A DNA stretch of 34,503 nucleotides from Acetobacteraceae bacterium (GTDB lineage: Bacteria > Pseudomonadota > Alphaproteobacteria > Acetobacterales > Acetobacteraceae): the NCBI GenBank assembly GCA_025352375.1, contig JANXTL010000035.1, positions 1 to 34,503 on the forward strand, written 5' to 3'. The position numbers and the translations under genes were made by a program. Below are positions 1-7,657 of the stretch, in pieces. Position 1 is the first letter of the stretch. Every line of letters starts with the position of its first letter. Below the pieces are notes generated by a model. The model was not told the origin of the DNA. It saw nothing but the letters and a program-made list of their open reading frames with translations, and did no database searches.

Positions 1-76
1 GTTGTCACCGACAGGTCGGCGTTGCCCCATATAACCGGCTCGTGCGCGTCGGCGGCGACCACCGTCTCCTGGGTCC

Positions 77-153
77 TGGTCGGAGTGAGAGGATTCGAAC
101 CTCCGGCCCCTGCGTCCCGAACACAGTGCTCTACCAGGCTGAGCTACACTCCG
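77..153 (-). tRNA. tRNA-Pro (anticodon CGG)
   Basis: Read on the minus strand, this is a complete cloverleaf. The 7-bp acceptor stem CGGAGTG pairs with CACTCCG. The D arm starts GCTCAGCC, the anticodon stem CTGTG/CGCAG encloses the loop TTCGGGA, and the T arm carries GGTTCGAATCC. The discriminator is A and the CCA end is encoded (77-79). Loop positions 34-36 read CGG, so it decodes the proline codon CCG. The flanks 1-76 and 154-240 show no gene. Confidence 0.95.
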
Positions 154-240
154 GCCAACGACGTCCGGTCACCCGCGCGTCGGAGGCGGGCATATAGCGG
201 TCCCTGTCCGGGCAGGCAAGGCCGCATTCGGCTTGCGTCG

Positions 241-804
241 TTATTCGGCCGCGACGCCGAAGCGTGGGGCGTTCTCAAGATCGTCCTTGAGAGCGTCCGG
301 CCCCTCGGTCGGCAGCAACTCGAGAAAATTCAGTCCGGCGTCGATGTCGTTTTCCCACATCTCGCGCGGAAGCTCGTACAGCAGTTCCACCCCGTAGCCG
401 TTGGGGTCGTTGATGTAGACGCTGTGGGTCACCCCGTGGTTGATCCGCATATTGAATGTGACGCCCTTGGCCTGGAGCTCCTCCAGTTTGGCCTGCCAGG
501 ACTCGCGGTCGGGCATCGCGATGGCGATGTGGTTGATGGCTTGCGGCGTGGTGAACGGGTTCCAGCGGCCCTCGGGCGCGGCTGGCAGTGCGGGGTTTTC
601 CACCAGCGCCACATCGTGGTGGGTGAATTTGCCGTCATGGTCGCCGCTGTAGAACTGCATTTTCGGTAATTTCCCCATCTCCGGGCGGGCTTTCAGGGCG
701 CCGACCTGTTTGAGGCCGACCATTTCGGTCCAGAAGCGGTGGGATTCGTCCATATCGCGGACGTTGAGCACAACGTGTTTCACGCCAACAGGGCCGCGGG
801 CCAT
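241..804 (-). CDS. VOC family (glyoxalase/extradiol dioxygenase-like) protein
   Basis: This 187-residue protein is a pair of beta-alpha-beta-beta-beta modules of the vicinal oxygen chelate fold. The first begins KHVVLNVRDMD with His10, the second begins NHIAIAMPD with His92, and the closing strand NGYGVELLYE supplies Glu140. That is the His-His-Glu metal triad of type I extradiol dioxygenases and glyoxalase-like enzymes. The exact substrate cannot be read from the sequence. The ATG at 804 is chosen because AGGAGG lies a few bases upstream and the domain begins almost at once; the longer open frame further upstream is only a shadow of the MFS gene. It lies 35 bp downstream of the MFS gene on the same strand, so both are probably one transcript, suggesting uptake or export of the compound this enzyme handles. 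Confidence 0.87.
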   Translation of the reverse strand: MARGPVGVKHVVLNVRDMDESHRFWTEMVGLKQVGALKARPEMGKLPKMQFYSGDHDGKFTHHDVALVENPALPAAPEGRWNPFTTPQAINHIAIAMPDRESWQAKLEELQAKGVTFNMRINHGVTHSVYINDPNGYGVELLYELPREMWENDIDAGLNFLELLPTEGPDALKDDLENAPRFGVAAE

Positions 805-839
805 GGGATCCTCCTGGTTAAGTCCCAGCCAGCAAGCGA

Positions 840-2087
840 CTATAAATCGCCGGCCGCAAGCACTATTTTGTCTCGCCGTGTCCACCACCAGCCGGACGCC
901 AGCACGCACACCAACCCCACCGAGGCCACCAGATCGATCGCCAGCATGGGCCCGACGAAGTCCGCCACGGCACCGAACAGCAGGATGCCCAGCGGCCCCA
1001 TACCGATGCAAACCGTCAACAGCCCCATCAACCGCGATCTTATGCGACCGGGCGTGTGCAGCACGATTAACGACGTCTGCATGTTGGCGAAGGCCGACGA
1101 CCCGAACCCTCCGATCGCCAGGAGCGCGCAGGCGAGGGGGAAATACGGCACGAGCGGCATCAGGATGACGCAGACCATGAGGAGCAGGGAGCCGCCGATC
1201 ATCAGTTGCCGCCCGGTCAGGCGCGGCGTGCTGGTGGTCAGCCAGATTCCGCCGAGGAAGGCGCCGAACGACTCCGACGCCGCCAGAACCCCGACCAGCG
1301 TGGGGGAGACCATGAACACCATTTTGCCGATCGGGGCGATCAGCGCGGAATAGGGAAACCCCAGCAAATTCATAAAGATGGTGACCATCAGCACGCCGGC
1401 AATGGTGACGTTGCCGCGGGCGTAGGTTACGCCCTCCGCCAAGTCGCGGGGCACCTGGCTGACGACCAGCCGGCGGCTGTCCTGGTGGTAGCGCAGGCCA
1501 AATGACAGAAACCCCGCCAGGGCGAACACGCAAGCCGAGGCCGTGTAGGACCCCGCGATCCCCACCCCCTGATAGATTGCGCCGGCCGCGATTGGGCCGA
1601 TCAACCGCGTGAACGAGTTCGACATCGTGTCCAGCGCCAGTGCTCGGGAAACCAGCGGGCCGTCCACACACTCCCCCACCATGCGGCGTCTTGTGGCCAT
1701 TTCGGTGGACCAGACCACCCCCGTGACGGCCGCCGCGACGCCGAGGTGCCAGGGGCGGGCAACGCCGAACGCCGCGAGGACGGCGATGCTGCCCGACGAC
1801 AGGCACGCCATGATCTGCCCCGTCAGCAAGACGTGCTTGCGATTGAGGGATTCGCTGATCACACCGGAGAAGGCGCCGAGCAGAAGCATGGGCATGGTGC
1901 GGGCGGCGGAAACAAGAGCGACGTCCAGGCCGGAACCGGTCGCATCCAGGGTGAACAAAGCGGCCGACAGCAACTCAAACCACCGCATGGTATTCGCGCA
2001 GCAGCCGATGCCCCACAGGCGCACGAAGGATGGAGCGGCCAGAAGCGCGCGTAGGCCTGTTGTGCTGGACGTTCCCGTGGTTATCAT
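840..2087 (-). CDS. MFS transporter
   Basis: This 415-residue protein is very hydrophobic, with about twelve predicted membrane helices. The N-terminal pattern (RLWGIGCCANTMRWFE, then a short loop ending ISESLNRKHVLLTG between helices 2 and 3) matches the major facilitator fold, in particular the EntS/DUF894-like exporters. The loop SLNRK is the MFS motif A position. Such proteins sit in the inner membrane and move small molecules by proton exchange; the substrate is unknown. The start ATG is 40 bp from the divergent VOC gene at 2128, so the two promoters must overlap. The AGGGG upstream of the ATG is close (about 3 bases), making the ribosome site mediocre. The gene probably forms a transcription unit with the VOC gene downstream. 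Confidence 0.87.
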   Translation of the reverse strand: MITTGTSSTTGLRALLAAPSFVRLWGIGCCANTMRWFELLSAALFTLDATGSGLDVALVSAARTMPMLLLGAFSGVISESLNRKHVLLTGQIMACLSSGSIAVLAAFGVARPWHLGVAAAVTGVVWSTEMATRRRMVGECVDGPLVSRALALDTMSNSFTRLIGPIAAGAIYQGVGIAGSYTASACVFALAGFLSFGLRYHQDSRRLVVSQVPRDLAEGVTYARGNVTIAGVLMVTIFMNLLGFPYSALIAPIGKMVFMVSPTLVGVLAASESFGAFLGGIWLTTSTPRLTGRQLMIGGSLLLMVCVILMPLVPYFPLACALLAIGGFGSSAFANMQTSLIVLHTPGRIRSRLMGLLTVCIGMGPLGILLFGAVADFVGPMLAIDLVASVGLVCVLASGWWWTRRDKIVLAAGDL

Positions 2088-2127
2088 GCGCCCCTAGGTA
2101 GCAGAACGACACCAGAGGAGAAGTACG
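2088..2127. promoter_or_regulatory. compact divergent intergenic region
   Basis: Only 40 bases separate the MFS start (minus strand) from the VOC start (plus strand). A plus-strand ribosome binding site (GAGGAGA, about 6-7 bases before the ATG at 2128) is clear. Both core promoters must lie here or inside the opposing gene. No operator palindrome is visible. Confidence 0.4.
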
Positions 2128-3018
2128 ATGGATGACATGGCAGCACAGCCAAAGTTCAACCGCGCCGAGGAGGACCTCGGGAACATCGTCGAGCTCGGCC
2201 ACGTCAACGTGCTGGTGCCGGATCAGAGCAAGGCGGTGGCGTTCTATCTGATGGGCCTGGGCCTGACCCGCGACCCGTATCTGATGTCCGGGCTGGACAA
2301 CATGTGGGTGAACGTCGGCCGCGGCCAGTTCCATTTGCCCACGCGCGGCACCCAGGTGGTGCGCGGCACCACCGCGCTGGTGCTGCCGGACCTGGAGGCG
2401 CTGCTGAAGCGGCTGGAAGCGGCTGGGAAATACCTGGAAGGGACGCAATTCTCGTATCGCATCGCAGGCGACGTGGTGGAAACGATCTGCCCCTGGGGCA
2501 ACCGCATCCGCTGCCACGCGCCGACGCCGTCGCTGTTCGGTTCGATGCGCGTGGGCATGCCGTATGTCGAGTTCGACGTGCCGGTCGGCACCAAGCTGGA
2601 CGGCATCGCTCGGTTTTATGTGGAGATTTTGGGTGGCATCGCCGGCGTTTCGTCCGATGATCGCGGGGCTTATGCGTGGGCCAGCACCTCCGCCGAGAGC
2701 CGCGTCATCTACCGGGAGAGCCCAATTAAATACGGAGAATACGACGGCCACCACATCCAGATCACGCTCGCCGACTTCTCCGGCCCGCACAAGAAACTGC
2801 TGGAGCGCGGCCTGATCGCCGAGGAAAGCGACCAGCACCAGTACCGGTTCAACGACATCGTGGACGTCGACACCAACAAGCCGATCTTCACCATCGAGCA
2901 TGAGACTCGGTCGATGCGCCACCCGATGTTCAACCGCGTGTTCATCAACCGCAACCCGGATATGAACAACCGCAATTTCGTGCCGGGCTACGAAGTGGGG
3001 CTTTGGGCGCTGAGCTAA
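2128..3018 (+). CDS. two-domain VOC family dioxygenase-like protein
   Basis: This 296-residue protein has two vicinal oxygen chelate modules: about residues 18-135, opening LGHVNVLVPDQSKAVAFY, and about 143-295, opening VGMPYVEFDVP. Candidate metal ligands are His25, the His pair in GHHIQITLAD and the Glu in TIEHETRS. The size and two-domain arrangement resemble extradiol ring-cleavage dioxygenases. The sequence is not close enough to a named enzyme to assign a substrate. The ATG has a good Shine-Dalgarno site (AGGAGA, about 7 bases upstream). It is followed 75 bp later by the MaoC-like gene on the same strand, so a catabolic transcription unit is likely. Nothing looks broken. Confidence 0.85.
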   Translation: MDDMAAQPKFNRAEEDLGNIVELGHVNVLVPDQSKAVAFYLMGLGLTRDPYLMSGLDNMWVNVGRGQFHLPTRGTQVVRGTTALVLPDLEALLKRLEAAGKYLEGTQFSYRIAGDVVETICPWGNRIRCHAPTPSLFGSMRVGMPYVEFDVPVGTKLDGIARFYVEILGGIAGVSSDDRGAYAWASTSAESRVIYRESPIKYGEYDGHHIQITLADFSGPHKKLLERGLIAEESDQHQYRFNDIVDVDTNKPIFTIEHETRSMRHPMFNRVFINRNPDMNNRNFVPGYEVGLWALS

Positions 3019-3093
3019 CGCCGCCCCTCGTCATTAAATATCGTCATGGCGGGCAAAGGCCCGCCACCCACGACTTGTTTGGGAAACCCATCC

Positions 3094-3891
3094 ATGACCC
3101 TCCCCGTCTACAAAGTCTCCGCGTTCAACAGCGCCAAAGCGTCGGAGAACAAAATCCACGACGACGCCACCGCGCAACGCTTCGGCTTCAAGGGCGGGCT
3201 GGTCGGCGGCGTGCACGTCTATGCCTACATGTCCCACATGCCGGTGCTTCGGTGGGGGAGGGACTGGCTGGAACGCGGAACCGGGGACGCCAAGTTCGGC
3301 AAACCCGTCTACGAGGGCGACATAGCCGAGGTCTCAGCCTTGGAAGACGCCGAAGGCATGGCGATCGTGGTGAACAGCGTTGGCGTTCAATGCGCCACCG
3401 GCCGGGCGGGGATGCCCGTTTCGGTCGTTGCGCCGTCGTTGTCGGATTTCAAGGCTGTTGCCCCCCGAGCGAACCGCGTCGCCGCGGACGAGAAATCGAT
3501 GGCGGTGGGCGATTGGCTCGGCATGAATCCGATGACGGTGACCCAGGCGTATCAGACGCAGGACATCGGCGACACGCGGGAGACCTTGGGGCTGTACCTC
3601 GCCGAGGGGATCGTCCACACCGGCACGATCCTGCGCTGCTGCAACTGGGCGCTGACGCATAACGTGATCCTGCCGGCCTGGATGCACATGGGGAGTGAGG
3701 TGCAGAACCTCGGGTTAGCGCGGGTGGGGGATACGCTGAACGTGCGGGCGCGGGTTACCAAGAATTACGAGCACAAGGGGCATAAATGGGTGGAGATCGA
3801 TGCGCTGGTGGTCGCGAATGAAGTTTCTCCCATCGCGCGGGTGACGCATATCGCGATATACCGGCCGAGGCAGTTGGCGGAGGCGGCTTAG
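3094..3891 (+). CDS. MaoC-like hot-dog fold dehydratase/hydratase
   Basis: This 265-residue protein has the R-hydratase signature near its N-terminus: NKIHDDATAQRFGFKGGLVG, with His22 and the following Asp as the expected catalytic pair of MaoC-type enoyl-CoA hydratases. The length suggests two hot-dog units, the C-terminal one starting near the segment rich in IVHTGTILR. The family hydrates or dehydrates acyl-CoA thioesters in the cytoplasm. An in-frame ATG at 3046 exists, but the family homology begins right after the ATG at 3094, so the latter is preferred although its ribosome site (GGGAAA) is weak. The TAG stop coincides with the first three bases of the 117-bp repeat at 3889, and removing the repeat would leave the same stop. 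Confidence 0.8.
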   Translation: MTLPVYKVSAFNSAKASENKIHDDATAQRFGFKGGLVGGVHVYAYMSHMPVLRWGRDWLERGTGDAKFGKPVYEGDIAEVSALEDAEGMAIVVNSVGVQCATGRAGMPVSVVAPSLSDFKAVAPRANRVAADEKSMAVGDWLGMNPMTVTQAYQTQDIGDTRETLGLYLAEGIVHTGTILRCCNWALTHNVILPAWMHMGSEVQNLGLARVGDTLNVRARVTKNYEHKGHKWVEIDALVVANEVSPIARVTHIAIYRPRQLAEAA

Positions 3892-4005
3892 ACCATGATC
3901 GTTTGAGGTTGCACGCGATCTCGGCGTTGGATCATGGTCTAAGCCTTTGTTTGAGATAGTGATTCACGCCCGAGGTTGAAGTCAACCTCAGGCGATCACG
4001 CTCTA
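3889..4005 (+). mobile_element. 117-bp MITE-like repeat, copy A
   Basis: The 117 bases recur, inverted and without indels, at 19005-19121 with about four mismatches. The two ends form an imperfect terminal inverted repeat (TAGACCATGATCG against the complement of CGATCACGCTCTA, 11 of 13 matching) and both terminate in TA. Internally there are 12-bp perfect arms at 3889-3900 and 3930-3941 and a second hairpin at 3972-3989 (GAGGTT/AACCTC). Size, structure and TA ends fit a non-autonomous element of the IS630/Tc1 kind, but no transposase is present, so the class is inference. A REP-type palindromic repeat is the alternative. Because it follows the MaoC-like gene directly, the hairpins may also act as a terminator. 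The 146 bases between it and 4152 hold no convincing gene. Confidence 0.7.
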
Positions 4006-4151
4006 GGGGGGCGGTACTGAGCCACTAAACCGTTTAGGGCGAAAGGCCCTCAGCCTTAAGCGCTTGTATCACAAAGTCGATGGTTTTCTTCAGGCCGATG
4101 CGGCCACTGAGCCTATCACGAAAGTGACCGTTCTACGGTTGCATATATTTG

Positions 4152-4388
4152 TTAAGCCTCCTCGATGACGTAATGAAGAACCAGGAGGTCCCGAGTTGCA
4201 CAAGGTGCCAGAGCAAATGCCTGCCCCCGATCATCGCTGAACTCGACCAACGCAGTCCGCTCGTCGAGTTCTTCGACCAGAGTGCCCACCTGCCCACGCG
4301 CCAAACCATGAGACGGCTGATCGCGCAGCAACGCGACCACATCCAACAGGATCGGCTGCTCAACCTTCGCTTGCTTGTTCGCTCTCAT
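4152..4388 (-). CDS. DUF4926 family small protein
   Basis: This 78-residue protein matches the DUF4926 pattern: a helix-like lead LLDVVALLRDQPSHGLARGQ, then GTLVEEL, a strand ending VEFSD, a Gly-Gln/Ala segment and the closing DLLVLHYV. The fold is probably a small SH3-like beta barrel. Its function is not established. The ATG at 4388 is chosen because it overlaps the TGA of the upstream DUF6883 gene in the sequence ATGA, the mark of translational coupling; the longer open frame upstream only shadows that gene. DUF4926 genes are often next to DUF6883 genes in bacterial genomes (recollection, not checked), and the two may form a toxin-antitoxin-like or protein-partner module (inference). Confidence 0.8.
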   Translation of the reverse strand: MRANKQAKVEQPILLDVVALLRDQPSHGLARGQVGTLVEELDERTALVEFSDDRGQAFALAPCATRDLLVLHYVIEEA

Positions 4389-4726
4389 TCCAACGCCCAT
4401 GCGGTCACGAACCGGGGCGACATCTCCCCCGTTCGTACCACCCATACAGTTCGAACCGTCGCACGACGGTCCCGCCATTCGACCGGGGCGTCCAACCGCC
4501 ATTGTTCACCCCAAGCATCCGTCGCGGCGTATTTTGCCTCATTCACCGTTGCCGCTGCCAGCAAAACATCCCGCAGCCACGCGGCATCGCCGCGGCCCAA
4601 CCCGAGCGCTGCTTGAAACACCCGGGCTTTGTGCCGGCCGCGCGGATGCGTCTTGCTCACGCAGTAATCCGCGAGCTTGCGGATGTCGATAATCGCTCGT
4701 TCGCCCTGCGGGAGGCGCTCCGTCAT
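4385..4726 (-). CDS. DUF6883 family protein
   Basis: This 113-residue protein carries the DUF6883 hallmarks: the opening LPQGERAIIDIRKLADYC, the basic segment HPRGRHKARVFQAALGL, and the C-terminal strand pair RTVWVVRTGEMSPRFVTAW. It is compact and has no signal or membrane segment, so it is cytoplasmic. Biochemical function is unknown. The conserved His/Arg-rich central loop and the RTG-PR-T motif could form an active site, and the domain is of the kind found at the toxic end of polymorphic toxins (inference). It starts 27 bp after the MBL-fold hydrolase gene and overlaps the DUF4926 gene by ATGA, so the pair may be read from the upstream operon or from its own promoter. A purine-rich GGGGAGG lies about 13-14 bases before the ATG. 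Confidence 0.82.
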   Translation of the reverse strand: MTERLPQGERAIIDIRKLADYCVSKTHPRGRHKARVFQAALGLGRGDAAWLRDVLLAAATVNEAKYAATDAWGEQWRLDAPVEWRDRRATVRTVWVVRTGEMSPRFVTAWALE

Positions 4727-4753
4727 GGTGGCCGGTTGCCTCCCCGCTTTCCC

Positions 4754-5635
4754 TTAAACCGCCTCGAACTTAAACCCATCCCCCCACCGCTTGATCCGCC
4801 CCGACGACGGCGACGGGAAATGCGCCGTGCACACCAGCGTCGAAGTGTCGCACAGATGCCCAAACAGCTTCCGCCGCGACTCCCCAGCCTGAGGCGAGCT
4901 GTAATCCACCCGCATCCCCAACTCCGGATAACGCGCCTGCAACGGTGAGTGGATCATATCTCCGGTAATCACAGCGTCGTTGCCGGCCTTGCCGACCTGC
5001 ACCGAATAATGGTCGATCGTATGCCCCGGCGTCGGGATCAGCTTCACGATGTCGCTGAAAGCGTGATCGCTTTTCACGATTTCCTCGCGCTTGGCGGCAA
5101 CGATCGGCAGCACGGAGTCGGTGATCCATGGCGCGGCGGCTTGGTCCTTCTGTTCGGTTTCGGTCCAGTAAGCCAATTCACGGTCCGAAAATACATACCG
5201 AGCCTTCGGGAAAGTCGGCACCCAGCGGCCGTTTTCTAGCTTGGTGTTCCAGCCGACATGATCTACGTGCAAATGGGTGCACATCACGTAGTCGATTTGA
5301 TCGACCGACACGCCGGTAGCCCTCAGGTTCCGCTCGAAAGCGTCGGTGTTCATCATATTCCAGAACGGCCGCGTCGGACGCGGTTTATGGTTGCCGACGC
5401 AACTATCGATCAGGATGTTATGGTGCGGGGTCTGGATCAGGTAGGACTGGATGCAAAGCACCATCTCCCCGTTGACCCGGTCCAGATAGCCGCCGTCGGT
5501 CAACCAGCCTCGATTTTCTTCCAGGACTTCCTTGGAAAGCCCAGGAAAAAACGTCAACGGATCGAAGAACGGTGCCTCCTGCTCCACCACGCGGTGAATC
5601 GTGATGTCGCCGACTTTGAAAGTGGTCACAGCCAT
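4754..5635 (-). CDS. MBL-fold metallo-hydrolase
   Basis: This 293-residue protein is a metallo-beta-lactamase-fold enzyme with a full two-metal site: THLHVDH (His121, His123, Asp125, His126), His205 in TPGHTIDH, Asp226 in TGDMIH and His272 in CTAHFPSP. The overall pattern (AVTTFKVGDITIHRV at the N-terminus, LIQTPHHNILIDSCVGNHK) resembles the lactonase/quorum-quenching-like and thioesterase-like MBL proteins found in catabolic operons. There is no signal peptide, so it is probably cytoplasmic. It lies 12 bp after the CoA-transferase gene on the same strand, suggesting the two act on the same compound. The substrate cannot be deduced. It is not the PhnP of the nearby phosphonate pathway: length and N-terminus differ and the gene lies outside that operon. 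Confidence 0.88.
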   Translation of the reverse strand: MAVTTFKVGDITIHRVVEQEAPFFDPLTFFPGLSKEVLEENRGWLTDGGYLDRVNGEMVLCIQSYLIQTPHHNILIDSCVGNHKPRPTRPFWNMMNTDAFERNLRATGVSVDQIDYVMCTHLHVDHVGWNTKLENGRWVPTFPKARYVFSDRELAYWTETEQKDQAAAPWITDSVLPIVAAKREEIVKSDHAFSDIVKLIPTPGHTIDHYSVQVGKAGNDAVITGDMIHSPLQARYPELGMRVDYSSPQAGESRRKLFGHLCDTSTLVCTAHFPSPSSGRIKRWGDGFKFEAV

Positions 5636-5647
5636 GTTGCAAACTCC

Positions 5648-6877
5648 CTATACGATCCCGTCGGCTTTCAACGACTCCACATCGGAAGCGGTCATGCCCA
5701 GCCAGCTCGTCAGCACATCGCCTACGTGTTGCCCCAGTATCGGCGAGGCCTTCACCTTCGCCGTCTTGCCATCCACCCGCACGGGCCATGCCGGCATTTT
5801 GAACGGCTCATGCAACGGATGCTCCATCACCTGCATGATGCCGCGTTGGACAAAACTTTGGTCGTTCTGCAGCTCCATCGTGTCCAGCACCGCCCCCGCC
5901 GGGATGCCGGCGCCGCCGACCAGTGCCATCGCCTCGTGTTTGGTGTGCCTCATCGTCCATTCGCGTATAATCGGATCCAGCTCCGCATCGTTCTTAACGC
6001 GCAGCGAGGCGTTGGAGAACCGCGCATCCTCGATCAAATCCTCCCGCCCGAGGACTTTGCATAAGCGCACCCAATGTTCTGGGTTGCCGCGGCTGGTCAT
6101 GATCCAAACGTAGTCGTTCAACCCGCCGGGCGCACAGGGGTACAGCCCGGACGGCCCGTTGGTGCCGCCGCCAGACCGCGTGCCGTCGCGCTCCACCGCC
6201 TTGCCGAATTTCGCCTGGGTGGAAAAACACGTGCGCATGTAATGCAGCATCGCGTCCTGCATCGCGACCTGGAGCCGGTGGCCCTCCCCGGTTTTGGTCC
6301 TTTTGTGCAGCGCGGCCAGGATGCTGACCGCCATGGTCATGCCGGTGCCGGTGTCGCCCAGCGAAATGCCCGGTTTCACCGGCTGCCGCCCGCGTTCGCC
6401 GGTCACGCTGATGGTGCCGCCGGTCGCCTGCGCGATCATGTCGAACGCCAGGTTCTTCTCGTATGGGCTGCCAGTGCCGAACCCCTTGATCTGGCAATAG
6501 ACGATGCCGGGGTTGATGGCCTTCACGTCCTCATAACCCAGGCCCAGCCGCTCGATGGTGCCGGGCGCCATGTTTTCCACGCAGACATCGGCCTTGCGCA
6601 GCAAATCCTTCACGATCTCCAACCCGCGCGGGGACTTCAGGTTCACCGTGATGGATTTCTTGTTCGCATTGAACATATGAAAATAATACGGATCGTCATC
6701 GGGCTGGCCCTTGCGCAGTCGCCGCCCGGGATCGCCCACGCCCGGATTCTCGATCTTCACGACCTCCGCCCCGAACCACGCCAGCGCCTCGGTGCAGGAG
6801 GGACCAGCCTCGAATTGGGTGAAATCGACCACCTTGATGCCTGCGAGGAAGTCGAGTTCCGTACTCATGTCCGTCAC
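5648..6877 (-). CDS. class III (CaiB/BaiF) CoA-transferase
   Basis: This protein of about 409 residues is a family III CoA-transferase, which moves CoA between carboxylic acids through an aspartyl-CoA anhydride. The N-terminus VVDFTQFEAGPSCTEALAWF, the block ENMAPGTIERLGLGYEDVKA, and Asp146 in NLAFDMIAQATGG (the catalytic Asp position of formyl-CoA transferase) identify it. The start is taken as GTG at 6877 because GGAGG lies 8 bases upstream of it. The ATG at 6868, three codons later, would put that site 17 bases away; both give an intact enzyme. It heads a minus-strand operon with the MBL-fold hydrolase 12 bp downstream, and is divergent from the HD-domain gene at 6963. A TTGACA-like hexamer near 6935 may be part of that region's promoters. 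Confidence 0.9.
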   Translation of the reverse strand: MTDMSTELDFLAGIKVVDFTQFEAGPSCTEALAWFGAEVVKIENPGVGDPGRRLRKGQPDDDPYYFHMFNANKKSITVNLKSPRGLEIVKDLLRKADVCVENMAPGTIERLGLGYEDVKAINPGIVYCQIKGFGTGSPYEKNLAFDMIAQATGGTISVTGERGRQPVKPGISLGDTGTGMTMAVSILAALHKRTKTGEGHRLQVAMQDAMLHYMRTCFSTQAKFGKAVERDGTRSGGGTNGPSGLYPCAPGGLNDYVWIMTSRGNPEHWVRLCKVLGREDLIEDARFSNASLRVKNDAELDPIIREWTMRHTKHEAMALVGGAGIPAGAVLDTMELQNDQSFVQRGIMQVMEHPLHEPFKMPAWPVRVDGKTAKVKASPILGQHVGDVLTSWLGMTASDVESLKADGIV

Positions 6878-6962
6878 GGCGTTGTCCTCCGGTTTGGTTG
6901 CCCAGAGCTTCGCACGCCCCCCGCTGTTGACACAAGGCGAGCGGGTTCGGCATGGGACCGCC

Positions 6963-7607
6963 ATGGATTTTGCCCCTCATACCGCTCTCGCGGCCACCCT
7001 TCTGGAATACCTCGGGCCGCAAGGAACCGATGGATCGCACGACATCACGCATATACAGCGTGTCTGGCGCAACGCGCTGGCGATCGCGGCGACAGAACAT
7101 GACGCCGATACCGAACTGCTGCTGGCCGCCGCGATCCTGCACGACTGCGTGGCGGTAGAGAAAGATTCTCCGCTGCGATCGCAAGCCTCCCGTTTATCGG
7201 CGGATCGAGCCCGCGAACTTGTCAAACCGCTCGGCTGGGCAACTGACCGCGTTGAAGCTTTGGCGCACGCCATCGCGACGCACAGCTTCTCGGCTGGCTT
7301 GCAGGCGGAAACGCTGGAGGCGCGGATTATGCAGGATGCTGACCGCCTGGATGCGATCGGAGCCATCGGTGTGGCACGCTGCTTCTACAGCGGCGGGCGA
7401 TTGCAGTCCGGGTTATACAGCCCCGACGACCCGGCGGCGGCCAACCGGCCGCTGGACGATCGCCGCTTTGCCCTGGATCACTTCAAAGCGAAGCTGTTTC
7501 AGGTGGTGGAAGGCTTCCTTACCCCGGCCGGACAGGCAATGGCCGCCGAACGAAGCCGGACAATGCACGCGTTCGTGGATACGCTGCTGGCGGAGATCGG
7601 CGGCTAG
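6963..7607 (+). CDS. HD-domain phosphohydrolase
   Basis: This 214-residue protein has an HD-type metal site: H26 and H30 in SHDITH, the HD pair 60-61 in AAAILHD, and a later Asp in MQDADRLDAIGAIG. The pattern and size match the YedJ-like uncharacterised HD hydrolases, which are cytoplasmic and probably act on nucleotides or phosphoesters. The ATG at 6963 is picked because the family homology starts there; the open frame further upstream is antisense to the CoA-transferase. It ends just before a strong bidirectional terminator. It stands alone on the plus strand, so the context says little about its job. Confidence 0.87.
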   Translation: MDFAPHTALAATLLEYLGPQGTDGSHDITHIQRVWRNALAIAATEHDADTELLLAAAILHDCVAVEKDSPLRSQASRLSADRARELVKPLGWATDRVEALAHAIATHSFSAGLQAETLEARIMQDADRLDAIGAIGVARCFYSGGRLQSGLYSPDDPAAANRPLDDRRFALDHFKAKLFQVVEGFLTPAGQAMAAERSRTMHAFVDTLLAEIGG

Positions 7608-7611
7608 CAAC

Positions 7612-7639
7612 AAAAAAAGGGAGCCGAAGCTCCCCTTTT
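7612..7639. terminator. bidirectional intrinsic terminator
   Basis: The stem GGGAGC / GCTCCC (7619-7624 and 7629-7634) with a CGAA tetraloop is flanked by seven A residues on the left and a CTTTT run on the right. It therefore works as a Rho-independent terminator in both directions. It sits between the convergent HD-domain gene (ends 7607) and the 484-residue gene (ends 7658), where termination in both directions is expected. Confidence 0.85.
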
Positions 7640-7657
7640 CCGTCGCGTAACAAGAAA

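Noticed and set aside
840-1806. Minus-strand frame extending upstream from the first VOC gene as a 521-residue protein
   Set aside because: The upstream part is Arg/Gly/Pro-rich and antisense-like in another frame of the MFS gene; the real start is the ATG at 804 with an AGGAGG site.
4034-4132. Minus-strand open stretch reading NGHFRDRLSGRIGLKKTIDF and on to LSP before a stop
   Set aside because: It has 32 codons, an in-frame TAG immediately upstream and no start codon. It might be the tail of a lost gene, but I recognise no family.
4754-5635. MBL-fold protein considered as PhnP
   Set aside because: PhnP is shorter and has its own metal pattern; this protein lies in a CoA-transferase operon outside the phn cluster.
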